Source of the DNA: Chloroflexota bacterium
GTDB lineage: Bacteria > Chloroflexota > Anaerolineae > B4-G1
Assembly (NCBI GenBank): GCA_024232355.1
Contig: JAAEPW010001288.1
Location: 1-58,913 of the forward strand
DNA: 58,913 nucleotides
Direction of reading: 5' to 3'
The position numbers and the translations under genes were made by a program. Each line of letters starts with the position of its first letter. Positions within the stretch are counted from its first letter, which is position 1. Below the pieces are notes generated by a model that did no database searches, was not told the origin of the DNA, and worked only from the letters and a program-made list of their open reading frames with translations. Below are positions 27,246 to 36,689 of the stretch, piece by piece.

Positions 27246-28256
27246 CTACTCGTAGCCATTTGGATTGTTGTTCTGCCAACGCCATACATCGGCACACATC
27301 TCGTCGATGCCTCTATCGGCTGACCAGTCCAGTTCTCTCTTGGCCTTTGTCGGATCGGCATAGCTCGACGCAACGTCACCCGGACGGCGATCGATGATCT
27401 TGTAGGGTATCTTTTTCCCACAGGCCTTTTCAAACGCCGATACAACTTTTAGAACACTGTACCCTCGCCCGGTGCCGAGATTGTACGTCACCACGCCGGG
27501 TTTCGATATCAACTTGTCCAACGCTTTCAGGTGACCGAGGGCCAGGTCGACCACGTGAATGTAATCTCGGACACCTGTGCCATCAGGCGTTGGGTAATCG
27601 TTCCCGAAAACGCCAAGTTCGGCAAGTTTGCCAACGGCTACCTGAGCGATGTACGGCACGAGGTTGTTCGGGATTCCGTTGGGATCCTCGCCAATCCGAC
27701 CACTGATGTGCGCGCCTACCGGGTTGAAATAGCGCAGCAGGGCAACATTCCAGGTGTCGTCAGAGCGATAAAGGTCGCGCAGGATTTCCTCGATCATCAA
27801 CTTGGAACGGCCATAGGGGTTTGTGGCTGAGAGGGGAAAATCCTCAGTGATCGGTACTTGGTGGGGATCTCCATAAACCGTCGCGGACGAGCTAAATACA
27901 ATGTTCTTGATGCCGTGTTTTTTCATCACGTCACACAGAGTCAATGTGCCAGTGACATTATTGTGATAATAGCGGAGCGGCATGCTCACCGATTCGCCGA
28001 CCGCTTTGAGTCCGGCAAAGTGGACCACCGCTTTGATTTCAGTACTTTCAAAGACGGCGTCCAGCGCCTCTGCGTCGAGTATGTTGATCTGGTGAAAGGT
28101 CAATGATTTTTGTGTCAGGTCCTGAACGCGCCTCAAGGATTCTTCCTTGCTGTTGGAAAGATTGTCCACTACAACCACGTTGTATCCTGCTTGTAGTAAC
28201 TCTAAACAGGTATGGCTGCCAATATATCCTGCGCCGCCAGTTACCAAGATGCTCAT
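27246..28256 (-). CDS. galE: GalE, UDP-glucose 4-epimerase
   Basis: A 336-residue extended short-chain dehydrogenase. The N-terminal Rossmann motif [16 protein letters not shown] binds [13 protein letters not shown] and the catalytic [12 protein letters not shown] (YxxxK) are intact; [19 protein letters not shown] and [14 protein letters not shown] are GalE hallmarks. It interconverts UDP-Glc/UDP-Gal and, in many bacteria, UDP-GlcNAc/UDP-GalNAc. GAGGAG precedes the ATG, which overlaps the stop of the upstream DUF5107 gene (ATGA). It completes the UDP-sugar branch with the kinase and nucleotidyltransferase. Confidence 0.95.
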   Translation of the reverse strand: MSILVTGGAGYIGSHTCLELLQAGYNVVVVDNLSNSKEESLRRVQDLTQKSLTFHQINILDAEALDAVFESTEIKAVVHFAGLKAVGESVSMPLRYYHNNVTGTLTLCDVMKKHGIKNIVFSSSATVYGDPHQVPITEDFPLSATNPYGRSKLMIEEILRDLYRSDDTWNVALLRYFNPVGAHISGRIGEDPNGIPNNLVPYIAQVAVGKLAELGVFGNDYPTPDGTGVRDYIHVVDLALGHLKALDKLISKPGVVTYNLGTGRGYSVLKVVSAFEKACGKKIPYKIIDRRPGDVASSYADPTKAKRELDWSADRGIDEMCADVWRWQNNNPNGYE

Positions 28257-30289
28257 AGATTCTCCTCGTTAATGGTTTCATCGCTCGACATACGAAAGTC
28301 GATATCTTGCGGCACGGGAAAATCCCGGCGCACGCGAGCACGGAGCGTATCGTCAATTGGGACGTTCTCTTGAGCGCTCAAACGGCGCTCGTGAAAATTG
28401 AACCAGAGATGGGATAGCGACCGTTCTCCCTCGCGCATATCGTCAACCACGACCTTGTCGGCGAACAAGCGCTCAACTGTCTCAAAGTCATCAATTTCCA
28501 AGGCCGCTTGCCCTTCCAGTAAGCGAATGCGCCCTACAGTACGGAGCGATTCAGGTAGCTCGGCTAAAAGCTCCAGCCATTTGCGCGGGTGTCCCGCCTC
28601 GATCAGGGCACGGCCACATTCCACTGCCAATGGCAACAGGGTGGGGTGCAAACGATGTGCAGAGATGTACAGTTCGACAGCGTCATCAAACTGTTTGTTT
28701 TCTAGTGCCATCACTGCCAGGTTTCGTAGTGCCCACGGCGTCTTTGCTTGTTCCAGTGATCGCTTCCATGCGCTTTGGGCGCCATCAAGGTTCCCTGCAT
28801 AATGCCGCATTGTGCCGAGATGGAGCCAGGCTAGCCAGTTGACGCCGCGCCCCGTGCGGACTGCGCCCTCTAACAGCGCGTGCCATTCCGCCTGTATCAT
28901 CAGGCCGTGTGGCTCTTTATCCGGCTCTATCGCGGGCAGTGCGCCTTCTCGCAGCAATCCAATCCACGCCGTTTGCGCATCTCCCAGCGATGCCTCATCA
29001 AAGACCAATCCTTCGGAGCAAAAGGGTGGTTCTCCGGACGTTTCCTGGCGGAGACGTTCCAGCGCGCCCCATCCTGATCCACGTTGCAACAGTTCTATTG
29101 GTGGACGATCCACAAACTCTGCGCCGCGCTCGAACTCGGCGTCGAGAGCCACACGAGGGCTAAGGTGTTCGAGCGCATCTTGGATGGACTGTTGCGCTTG
29201 CTGCCAATCAGAACCGTGTACGGCAGTTGGATCAGCCTCTGCCAGGCCGTAGGCTTCGAGCCACGACCACTCGGCGCCGGGCGGTATTGGGATATGCTCC
29301 ATCTGCGTCCGTGCTAGGCCAGCCTGGATCTCGATGTAGGATTGCCCTGGCTCTGAGAGAAACTCTTGCCACCTTTTGCCTCCAGCACCTGTTCCCCAGA
29401 GGAAAAGCTTTCGGCCTTTGAGGCGTTCTGTTGAGACCTGTACCAGTCCTTTGCCCTCTCTATCTAATGCAGCGATCCATGGACGGTGTCCATCAGGCAC
29501 GTGGAAAAAGAAATCGGCCGCCCGCCCCACGTTCGTGGAATAAGTGATGTCGGTACCTTCGGCGCTGGGAATGGGTATGACGTCGAGTCCGCGATAGTTG
29601 AATCTGTAAGCCGATTCCGCTGGCACGACGACGCGTGTGCCTGGTGTCTCTGGCACCGCGATGTTGGACCACCAGTACATGGGCACTTGGTGGTCGTGTG
29701 GGTTGACGATGCGGACGCGCACGAACAATACCGGCGACCCGTCGGGCAAGTAAGCGTCTATCTGGAAGGGAACCTGCCGAATCCGTTCCCACTCATACAT
29801 ACGCAGAACTGGTGTCCCCTCTGGCCCTTCCACCCGGGCGGCGAATAGCGGCGAACATGTAAACGGCGAGTGCCCGATGGTGCCAATGTTCCATTCCACA
29901 CCCCCACTGAACCACGCATTGCGAATGGCCAGGTTCGCCGGTTGAAATACGGGGTTAACGTCCAAAAGCTCCCGCTCGGAGGGCTTGTGCACCAGCGACC
30001 ACAGTCGCCCGCCAAATTCAAGCAGAAATGTCGCACGCAGAAATTCGTTTTCCAGCACCGCTACCCGGAAATCGCGAGGCTGGCGACGACGTGTGTATCC
30101 ATCTTGCATTGTGTATGGCAAGATGTTGGGAAGGTGCCCGTAGGCCATATTCTCCAGCATCGTGTCCGGTATGCCAGAGGCGTTTTCCACGACGTGCAAC
30201 TCTCTCTTGATGCCAAGTGGGGCAAGGGGGTTCTCTGGGCCTAGGTCAACTGCTGGCATTGTCCAGCTTTCTACTCGCAATTCGCTCAT
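28253..30289 (-). CDS. DUF5107 and TPR-domain protein
   Basis: A 678-residue, apparently cytoplasmic protein with no signal peptide. Residues about 10-340 fit DUF5107, a galactose-mutarotase-like beta-sandwich: [21 protein letters not shown] and [18 protein letters not shown] are its conserved core. Residues about 350-640 are alpha-helical with TPR-like repeats ([39 protein letters not shown]). DUF5107/TPR proteins recur in carbohydrate regulons, and their fold suggests binding or processing of a sugar or glycoside, but I know of no assigned reaction. It overlaps galE and lies downstream of the ABC permeases. Confidence 0.75.
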   Translation of the reverse strand: MSELRVESWTMPAVDLGPENPLAPLGIKRELHVVENASGIPDTMLENMAYGHLPNILPYTMQDGYTRRRQPRDFRVAVLENEFLRATFLLEFGGRLWSLVHKPSERELLDVNPVFQPANLAIRNAWFSGGVEWNIGTIGHSPFTCSPLFAARVEGPEGTPVLRMYEWERIRQVPFQIDAYLPDGSPVLFVRVRIVNPHDHQVPMYWWSNIAVPETPGTRVVVPAESAYRFNYRGLDVIPIPSAEGTDITYSTNVGRAADFFFHVPDGHRPWIAALDREGKGLVQVSTERLKGRKLFLWGTGAGGKRWQEFLSEPGQSYIEIQAGLARTQMEHIPIPPGAEWSWLEAYGLAEADPTAVHGSDWQQAQQSIQDALEHLSPRVALDAEFERGAEFVDRPPIELLQRGSGWGALERLRQETSGEPPFCSEGLVFDEASLGDAQTAWIGLLREGALPAIEPDKEPHGLMIQAEWHALLEGAVRTGRGVNWLAWLHLGTMRHYAGNLDGAQSAWKRSLEQAKTPWALRNLAVMALENKQFDDAVELYISAHRLHPTLLPLAVECGRALIEAGHPRKWLELLAELPESLRTVGRIRLLEGQAALEIDDFETVERLFADKVVVDDMREGERSLSHLWFNFHERRLSAQENVPIDDTLRARVRRDFPVPQDIDFRMSSDETINEENL

Positions 30290-30392
30290 AATCTTGTTCC
30301 TTGACGCGCCTCACTCGCAATACGAGCGATGGAGCCATAAACCCCATCGCTCAATGGATACCTTGCTCTCAACTGTTTCAACGCGCCGATGC

Positions 30393-31307
30393 TCAGCCTT
30401 TGACGGCTCCCACTGTGATACCCGAGATCATCTTTTCAGAGAGGAAAATGTATAACAAGACCGTTGGAACCATCACCATGACCACACCCGCGTACAACCC
30501 CGGCCAGTCGGCGCCGCTGTACCGCATAGATTCTTGGAACGAGTAAAGACCCAACGACAAAGTGCGGTGTTCTTGGTGGTTCAGGAAAACCAGTGCCAAT
30601 TGAAACTCGTTCCACATCCCAATCCCGTTAAATATAGCGGCCGTGATCAGACCGGATCGTGCCAGTGGCAGCATCACACGTCGAAAAGCCTGAAAGTTTG
30701 TGCATCCATCAATCACGGCGGCTTCTTCCAGTTCTTTGGGCAAGGATTTGAAGAAACCTGTCAAGAGATAAACCGTAAAAGGTATCGAGAGACTCACATA
30801 GATGACGACAAGCCCAAGCATTGTTCCCTTGAGCTTCCACTCTGAGAATGTGCCCAAGAACGCGTTCACAGACGAGAGCATCGCAAATAGTGGAATGAAC
30901 AACAATGGATAAGGAATTCCCATACCGGCGGTGAAAATCCTGGTGATCAGATTATTGCCCCGAAACTTGTAGCGACTCAGTGCATAGGCCGCCGGAGCAG
31001 AAACGGCCAACAGTCCCACCACCGACGCACCTACAATGATAAAGCTATTTAACAGGTAACGGCCTACCTTGATATTGCTCCACGCCCGCACATAATTTTC
31101 AATCATCAACGCATTCGGTATGATGTTTTCTCCCCGGAAAAGCTCCTGACTGGTCTTGGATGATGCAAAAAGAATCCAACTGAACGCAAAGATCGTAAAC
31201 CCTGACCACAATCCAAGTGTTAGATAAGTGATGATGCGGCTGGTCCAACGTCCAACCTTGGAAGATCCTGTCACTCCAGCGCTTAACAGTGAACGGTTGT
31301 TTGTCAT
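30393..31307 (-). CDS. Carbohydrate ABC permease, MalG/AraQ type
   Basis: A 304-residue inner-membrane permease. The ATG at 31307 has GAGGAG upstream and gives MTNNRSLLSAG; a longer frame to 31376 lacks support. Six membrane segments are predicted, with the EAA loop EEAAVIDGCTNFQAFRRVMLPLARSG that couples to the ATPase. The C-terminal MISGITVGAVKG is typical of MalG-type partners. It pairs with the permease at 31413-32300 and the binding lipoprotein at 32494-35124. No ATPase gene is nearby, as is common when a shared MsiK/UgpC-type ATPase serves several importers. Confidence 0.92.
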   Translation of the reverse strand: MTNNRSLLSAGVTGSSKVGRWTSRIITYLTLGLWSGFTIFAFSWILFASSKTSQELFRGENIIPNALMIENYVRAWSNIKVGRYLLNSFIIVGASVVGLLAVSAPAAYALSRYKFRGNNLITRIFTAGMGIPYPLLFIPLFAMLSSVNAFLGTFSEWKLKGTMLGLVVIYVSLSIPFTVYLLTGFFKSLPKELEEAAVIDGCTNFQAFRRVMLPLARSGLITAAIFNGIGMWNEFQLALVFLNHQEHRTLSLGLYSFQESMRYSGADWPGLYAGVVMVMVPTVLLYIFLSEKMISGITVGAVKG

Positions 31308-31412
31308 GATCTGATTCTCCTCAAGGGATGGCAATTTAATTACCTGGTCATTTGGGCAGCTACATGTATTGTTCAAATGGACAAGTTATTTAGCGATCAT
31401 CCCTACCAAACC

Positions 31413-32300
31413 TTAAAACTCGATACTCTCTCGGCGCATCAGACGGCCAATGATAAAGGTAGTGGCCAAGACCGCGAGCAACAGCAAAACTCCCATCGCC
31501 GACGCATAGCCCAGACGATAGATGGGCATACGCTGCCCGAAACCCATAATGTAAAGATAGACCGCCACCGTGTATGTCTGCGGAACTGGCTGAACGCCCG
31601 TAAATGCAAAAGGAAACTCGAATATCTTGAGTGCGGCAATGGTCCAATACACGATGGCCACAGTGAGGACATCCCACAGCAGGGGAATTGTGATGCTGAA
31701 AAACGTCTGAAGCTGGCTGGCGCCATCTAGCTTGGCAGCTTCGTAATAATCAACCGGAATTCTATCGACCCCGGCCATCAATAATACCAGATAGAATCCA
31801 ACGTAAATCCAGATCAAGGCGACCAGCATTGACCAAAAAATTTTGTCGGGGGCCAACCAGGTTGTGCGAGTTAGATCCTCAAAGCCCATTATTCCAAGAA
31901 TTCTATTCAACATCCCGAAACGTGGATTGTAAATATTGGCCCACATCGTCGTCAACGCGATTGTGGCGACCACGTTGGGTAAAAAGATGATTGCCCGAAA
32001 GAACTTTTTTCCTCGAACACCCGAGTTTAACATCATTGTAAAGAGAAGCGCCAGTCCAAAGACAATGGCACCGCCCAAAAGCACAATGCTAACAGTGTTC
32101 TTCATACTCGATATGAACAAATCATCCTTGACGAGTTCTGTAAAATTGTCTATACCAACAAACTCCATTTCCTTCCCAAGACCAGACCAGTCGTAGAAAC
32201 TATAGCGAAAGGTTTGACCTGCGGGAATCAAAAAGAAGGTGAGATACAACAAGCCCGCCGGCAGCAGACATAGAACAATGAACCATTTACTGACTTTCAT
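31413..32300 (-). CDS. Carbohydrate ABC permease, MalF/UgpA type
   Basis: A 295-residue permease with about six membrane helices starting LCLLPAGLLYLTFFLIPAG. The EAA loop reads DYYEAAKLDGASQLQTFFSITIPLL. The FRYSFYDWSGLGKEMEFVGIDNFTEL segment near the N-terminus is characteristic of MalF/UgpA partners. It forms the heterodimeric channel with the MalG-type permease downstream. The substrate is likely an oligosaccharide or hexosamine-containing sugar, judged only from neighbouring genes. Confidence 0.92.
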   Translation of the reverse strand: MKVSKWFIVLCLLPAGLLYLTFFLIPAGQTFRYSFYDWSGLGKEMEFVGIDNFTELVKDDLFISSMKNTVSIVLLGGAIVFGLALLFTMMLNSGVRGKKFFRAIIFLPNVVATIALTTMWANIYNPRFGMLNRILGIMGFEDLTRTTWLAPDKIFWSMLVALIWIYVGFYLVLLMAGVDRIPVDYYEAAKLDGASQLQTFFSITIPLLWDVLTVAIVYWTIAALKIFEFPFAFTGVQPVPQTYTVAVYLYIMGFGQRMPIYRLGYASAMGVLLLLAVLATTFIIGRLMRRESIEF

Positions 32301-32434
32301 CTTTCCTCCACGTCAAGAAAACTTTGCAGCCGTAGCCGCGGTTTTCATAGCGCGCGTGCGCAACTTGTTGCGACAGAAACTGTGGCTATTTTAATCTTTC
32401 CTGTGTTACAAGTAAAGATACTATCTGCCTGAGG

Positions 32435-32460
32435 TGCAGGGGCGCGAGAGCGCCCCTGCA
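32435..32460. repeat. Intercistronic hairpin between SBP and permease genes
   Basis: TGCAGGGGCGC, a GAGA loop and the exact complement form an 11-bp GC-rich stem. No T-run follows on the minus strand. In sugar ABC operons such hairpins after the binding-protein gene commonly protect its mRNA and lower permease expression; here that is inferred from position. Confidence 0.6.
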
Positions 32461-32493
32461 TCATTATACTACCATACTTTGGACTAGTACAAC

Positions 32494-35124
32494 CTATTGT
32501 CCTGCCCAGTACTCGGCGGCATCAGTTACCATTGCCTCGACAAACTCTTCCGGCGTGATCTGGCCCAGGAACAATTCACTGTTGTTGACGTAGAGAATAT
32601 TGTTCACAAACTCAGAGTAGAGGGCCACGGTGCCATCCGTTAGCGGGAACACGGTGTTGGCATTCGCCGCCGCTGCCGCACCATCAGCGATTTCTGGTGC
32701 CCACTCTACGCCCAGCCGGACCGAACCAACGAGTGCCGCGTCCGCGATCTCTTGCTGGTTCTCCTTGGTCATCATAAAGCGCAAGAATTCGAACACTTCG
32801 TTGGGGTGTTCGGTATCCTTCAACATCATAAAGGCCAACAAGGCGGCCTGTAGGTCCTGATTGGTCCCCACGCCACCCTCGACAGCGGGAAAGTTAAAAG
32901 CTCCCCACTCGAACAGGTTTCCGGCGCTTTCCATATCCGGTGCCAGCTCGATGGGCAACCACGAACCGACCAGGTCCATCGCCGACTCGCCAAAGGCTAG
33001 GGTCTGCTGCCCCGCGGGCCACACATAGCCGATGGTCTCTGGCGGGAAGCACCCACGATCCCACAGATCACGGATCGCTTCAGCCGCTTCCAGGTAGATG
33101 GGGTCGCGCCACATCTCGCCGGTCTCGTCCTCGACGGTCTCTAACAGGAAGCCGGGGCCTTTGGCGCGCTCGATATAGTAACCGAGGTAATCGATCTGGT
33201 AGAATTGGACATCGCTTTCGGACGCAATGGGCGCATAGCCCGCATCCAAAAGTGCGTCGCAAACGTCCAAGAAATCATCCCACGTCTCTGGCGCTTCTAC
33301 GCCCACTTCAGCGAACATGTCCTTGTTGTACCAGAACTGCACGGTGTTATAGATGTGTGGCCACAGGTAGACGTCGCCGTCCGAAGCCAGCATCTCCAAG
33401 GTGCCGGGAGCGAACACATCACGGATGGGACCATCCTCATCTAGCGCAGGGGTGTCGAGATAATCGTTGAGGGGGTAGCCCCACCCTTCAAGCATCAAGC
33501 CACCGGCCACTTGATCGGCATCCTGGTCCATAAAGTCGATCGTCTCGCCAGCAGTCAGAGCGGTACGAACGAGCGTTTGGTTCTGACGGCCATTCCACGT
33601 AACCTCTATGGTGATACCGGGGTACGCGGCCTCGAACTCGTCGATCCAGCTCTGAATGACCTGAGCCTGGGGCTCGTCCTCGTTCCACATGCTCCAGAAT
33701 ACCAGATTCGCATCCTCTAGCTCTACGGTCGGTTCCTCAGCCGGTTCTTCGGCTGGCTCGTGTCCCGACCAGTAGTTGGCGGCATCTGTCGCCATCTCTT
33801 CAACGAACTCTTCCGGCGTGATCTGGCCCAGGAACAATTCGCTGTTATTGGTGTAAAGAATGTTGTTCACAAACTCAGAGTAGAGGGCGACAGTGCCATC
33901 TGTCAGCGGGAACACGGTGTTGGCATTCGCCGCCGCCGCAGCACCATCAGCGATCTCGGGTGCCCATTCCACGCCCAGCCGGACCGAGCCGACGAGTGCT
34001 GCATCTGCGAGCTCTTGCTGGTTCTCTTTGGTCATCATAAAGCGCAGGAATTCGAACGCCTCATCGGGGTGCTCGGTGTCTTTTAAGATCATAAAGGCCA
34101 AAAGAGCGGCCTGCAAGTCCTGATTGGTTCCCACGCCACCCTCGACGGCGGGAAAGTTAAAAGCTCCCCACTCGAACAAGTTTCCGGCGCTTTCCATATC
34201 CGTCGCCAACTCGATGGGTAACCACGAACCGACCAGGTCCATAGCCGATTCGCCAAAGGCCAGGGTTTGCTGACCCGCGGGCCATACATATCCGGTAGTC
34301 TCTGGCGGGAAGCACCCACGGTCCCACAGATCACGGATCGCTTCAGCCGCTTCCAGGTAGACGGGGTCGCGCCACATCTCGCCGGTCTCGTCCTCGACGG
34401 TCTCCAACAGGAAGCCGGGGCCTTTGGCGCGCTCGATATAGTAACCGAGGTAATCGATCTGGTAGAACTGGACATCGCTTTCGGACGCAATGGGCGCATA
34501 GCCCGCATCCAGAAGCGCGTCGCAAACGTCCAAGAAATCACCCCACGTCTCTGGCGCTTCTACACCCACTTCGGCGAACATGTCCTTGTTGTACCAAAAC
34601 TGTACGGTGTTGTAGATGTAGGGCCACAGATAGACGTTGCCCTCCGAGGCCAGCATCTCCAAGGTGCCGGGGGCGAATACGTCGCGGATGGGACCGTCTT
34701 CGTCCAGCGCCGGGGTGTCGAGATAGTCGTTGAGGGGGTAACCCCACCCTTCAAACATCAAGCCACCGGCTACTTGATCGGCATCCTGGTCCATAATGTC
34801 GATGGTCTCGCCAGCGGTGAGGGCGGTACGAACGAGCGTCTGGTTCTGACGGCCATTCCACGTAACCTCTATGGTGATATTGGGGTTCGCGGTCTCAAAG
34901 TCGTCGATCCAGCCCTGAATGACCTGAGCCTGGGGCTCGCTGTCGTTCCACATGCTCCAGAACACGAGTGTGACATCTTCATCTGCCGGTTCATCAACCG
35001 GCTCGTCAACTGGTTCATCGACTGGTTCATCTACCGGTTCTTCGGCAGGTTTGGGCGAGCAACCGGTCAATAGTGCCCCCATAATGATGATCATTACCAG
35101 AGTTAAACGTACTATTGTTTTCAC
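32494..35124 (-). CDS. Tandemly duplicated sugar-binding lipoprotein (two SBP_bac_1 domains)
   Basis: An 876-residue secreted lipoprotein starting at GTG with AGGAGG upstream. The signal peptide ends ALLTGC (Cys22), followed by a repetitive acidic tether of PVDE units. Two near-identical family 1 solute-binding domains follow (about 52-454 and 473-876), each with LVFWSMWN, TWNGRQNQTLVRTALTAGE, GYPLNDYLDTPALDEDGP, FWYNKDMFAEVGVEAPETW and SAMDLVGSWLPIELA. The second copy is shifted by exactly 1263 bases (421 codons). Two fused binding domains should deliver substrate to one permease pair, perhaps raising capture near the membrane. Sugar type is unknown. Confidence 0.93.
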   Translation of the reverse strand: MKTIVRLTLVMIIIMGALLTGCSPKPAEEPVDEPVDEPVDEPVDEPADEDVTLVFWSMWNDSEPQAQVIQGWIDDFETANPNITIEVTWNGRQNQTLVRTALTAGETIDIMDQDADQVAGGLMFEGWGYPLNDYLDTPALDEDGPIRDVFAPGTLEMLASEGNVYLWPYIYNTVQFWYNKDMFAEVGVEAPETWGDFLDVCDALLDAGYAPIASESDVQFYQIDYLGYYIERAKGPGFLLETVEDETGEMWRDPVYLEAAEAIRDLWDRGCFPPETTGYVWPAGQQTLAFGESAMDLVGSWLPIELATDMESAGNLFEWGAFNFPAVEGGVGTNQDLQAALLAFMILKDTEHPDEAFEFLRFMMTKENQQELADAALVGSVRLGVEWAPEIADGAAAAANANTVFPLTDGTVALYSEFVNNILYTNNSELFLGQITPEEFVEEMATDAANYWSGHEPAEEPAEEPTVELEDANLVFWSMWNEDEPQAQVIQSWIDEFEAAYPGITIEVTWNGRQNQTLVRTALTAGETIDFMDQDADQVAGGLMLEGWGYPLNDYLDTPALDEDGPIRDVFAPGTLEMLASDGDVYLWPHIYNTVQFWYNKDMFAEVGVEAPETWDDFLDVCDALLDAGYAPIASESDVQFYQIDYLGYYIERAKGPGFLLETVEDETGEMWRDPIYLEAAEAIRDLWDRGCFPPETIGYVWPAGQQTLAFGESAMDLVGSWLPIELAPDMESAGNLFEWGAFNFPAVEGGVGTNQDLQAALLAFMMLKDTEHPNEVFEFLRFMMTKENQQEIADAALVGSVRLGVEWAPEIADGAAAAANANTVFPLTDGTVALYSEFVNNILYVNNSELFLGQITPEEFVEAMVTDAAEYWAGQ
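32500..33707. repeat. Direct repeat copy 2 (C-terminal SBP domain)
   Basis: Nearly identical at nucleotide level to 33763-34970, with a constant offset of 1263 bases. The low divergence marks a recent in-frame internal duplication of the solute-binding domain. Confidence 0.9.
33763..34970. repeat. Direct repeat copy 1 (N-terminal SBP domain)
   Basis: Partner of 32500-33707. The two copies are joined by a short acidic linker of PAEE units (about 33708-33762) that resembles the tether after the signal peptide. Confidence 0.9.
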
Positions 35125-35320
35125 TTTTTTTCCTCCTAGAGTTTTGTTTGAGATTTGTTTTAACTAGAACTGAATTTTGGTTTTTCTTAGCAAAGAGACT
35201 CGTTTCCGATAAACCACCTCCTTGTCAATTCCTACATCATTTCAGCATTTTGGGCATCGTTGAAAAGCTATAGCGGTTGGCAAAAACCGCCCTACAGATG
35301 ATTGTTTTCTGAATAGTGGG

Positions 35321-36514
35321 CTAAAACAACCCAAGCTCATTAGGCAAGAGCAGAGCAGACGCACCCAAAAGAACAATGTCGGGCCCCAAGCTTACCATCC
35401 CAACCTTGGTGTCTGGTGATAGCAACTGGCAACGCTCGGCCATTTCTTTTTGAATTGCATCAACCAAGAATTGGCCAAATTGCGTTACCTGTCCAGCAAT
35501 CAAGATGTGGCAGCTGCCCAGCACACCGACCAGGTTGGCTACAGCAACACCCAGGTTTTGTCCTACCTCACGGATTACTTGCTGCACTGCCTGGTCACCG
35601 GTCTCGAATGCCTGAAAAACCGTTTCAAGGGTGATGGCATCTGGAGTAGTAGCGAACTGGTGTAGCGACGAGTTGGAGTCTTTTTGAGCAATGATCTGGG
35701 CATACCGGACGATTGCCCGACTGCTGGTCACTGTCTCCAGACATCCAAAACTTCCACACTGGCATTGCTCGCCGTCCTTGACGATGGTCACGTGGCCTAT
35801 CTCACCAGCGCCGCAGGGATTGCCATACAAGAGTCGACCACCATTGAGCATGATCCCAGCACCGACTCCCCAACCCACATTGAGTACTACGAGATCTGTG
35901 TCCAAGTCTTTGCCATCACCAAAGGTGTATTCCGCCAAGGCAGCTACCTGACAATCGTTTGCCATATACACGGGTAAATTGTAGCGTTCTTGCAGCAGGT
36001 TGCGCAGCGGTACGTCTTGCCACTCGACGTTGATCGCCCGATGTATTACTCCGTTGGCTGAATCAACCAATCCTGGTGCGCCAATGCCAATGCCCAACAA
36101 AGGGCTGCTGGTTGTTTCAAGCAAAGCGTCAACCAGTTCGTAGACGAGGGCCAGTGCCGCATCGCCGTTTCGCCCACTCAACGGCAAGTCGATCCGGTGC
36201 TGAACCTCGCCCCGCAGGTTGATCACCCCGCCTCGAAAGTCCCCCCTGGCAAGGTCAAGACCGATCAAGTGACGGGAATCGTTCACTACACTCAAGAGGA
36301 TGGGGCGTTTCCCGCCTGTGGATGGGCCATAACCTACTTCTTCAACCAATCCTTGTTCCATCAGTTCGGCGACTACGGTCGAGACGGTGGGGGGGGTAAG
36401 TTGGGTTGTGCGAGCAATCTCAACTCGACTGGTCTGCCCGCTTTCATAAATGGTCCTGAGCACTAAACGACTGTTAAGAACTCGGGTTTGCTTGTGGGTT
36501 GCTTTTCGTGTCAC
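35321..36514 (-). CDS. ROK-family transcriptional repressor
   Basis: A 397-residue regulator starting at GTG with TAGGAGAT upstream. Residues 1-75 form a winged helix-turn-helix (SRVEIARTTQLTPPTVSTVVAELMEQGLV). The ROK domain follows: IGLDLARGDFRGGVI, GIGIGAPGLVDS, VLNVGWGVGAGIML and the zinc motif QCQCGSFGCLET. Such proteins (XylR/NagC/Mlc type) repress sugar genes until the sugar or its phosphate binds. It heads the minus-strand regulon, has a consensus promoter, and probably controls itself and the downstream transporter. A 196-base gap separates it from the binding-protein gene. Confidence 0.92.
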   Translation of the reverse strand: MTRKATHKQTRVLNSRLVLRTIYESGQTSRVEIARTTQLTPPTVSTVVAELMEQGLVEEVGYGPSTGGKRPILLSVVNDSRHLIGLDLARGDFRGGVINLRGEVQHRIDLPLSGRNGDAALALVYELVDALLETTSSPLLGIGIGAPGLVDSANGVIHRAINVEWQDVPLRNLLQERYNLPVYMANDCQVAALAEYTFGDGKDLDTDLVVLNVGWGVGAGIMLNGGRLLYGNPCGAGEIGHVTIVKDGEQCQCGSFGCLETVTSSRAIVRYAQIIAQKDSNSSLHQFATTPDAITLETVFQAFETGDQAVQQVIREVGQNLGVAVANLVGVLGSCHILIAGQVTQFGQFLVDAIQKEMAERCQLLSPDTKVGMVSLGPDIVLLGASALLLPNELGLF

Positions 36515-36545
36515 TTTGTTCTATCTCCTATTGAGATGGAAGAGA

Positions 36546-36574
36546 ACTTAGAAAATTAAATTTATTTAGTAAGT
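36546..36574 (-). promoter_or_regulatory. AT-rich operator candidate for the ROK repressor
   Basis: An imperfect palindrome, ACTTAG (36546-36551) to GTAAGT (36569-36574) with AAATT/AATTT-type symmetry inside, lies just downstream of the -10 box. ROK repressors bind AT-rich palindromes in such positions. This is a positional inference. Confidence 0.4.
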
Positions 36575-36602
36575 ATTATACATGATCCTATAGGGCTGTC
36601 AA
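36575..36602 (-). promoter_or_regulatory. Consensus promoter of the ROK repressor gene
   Basis: On the minus strand TTGACA (36602-36597), a 16-base spacer and TATAAT (36580-36575) match the housekeeping consensus at all twelve positions. Transcription would begin near 36568, leaving a leader of about 55 bases that contains the operator-like palindrome. Confidence 0.8.
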
Positions 36603-36689
36603 GCAAACCGTCAAATCAAAACGGGTGTGGACGATGAAATTGGTGTATAATGTCCAAGCGCCAGCTACTGGCTAGCAGATGATAACGAT

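Noticed and set aside
34267..35073. Plus-strand open frame of 268 codons
   Set aside because: Antisense to the duplicated solute-binding gene; its sequence repeats at the same 1263-base offset, as a shadow would.
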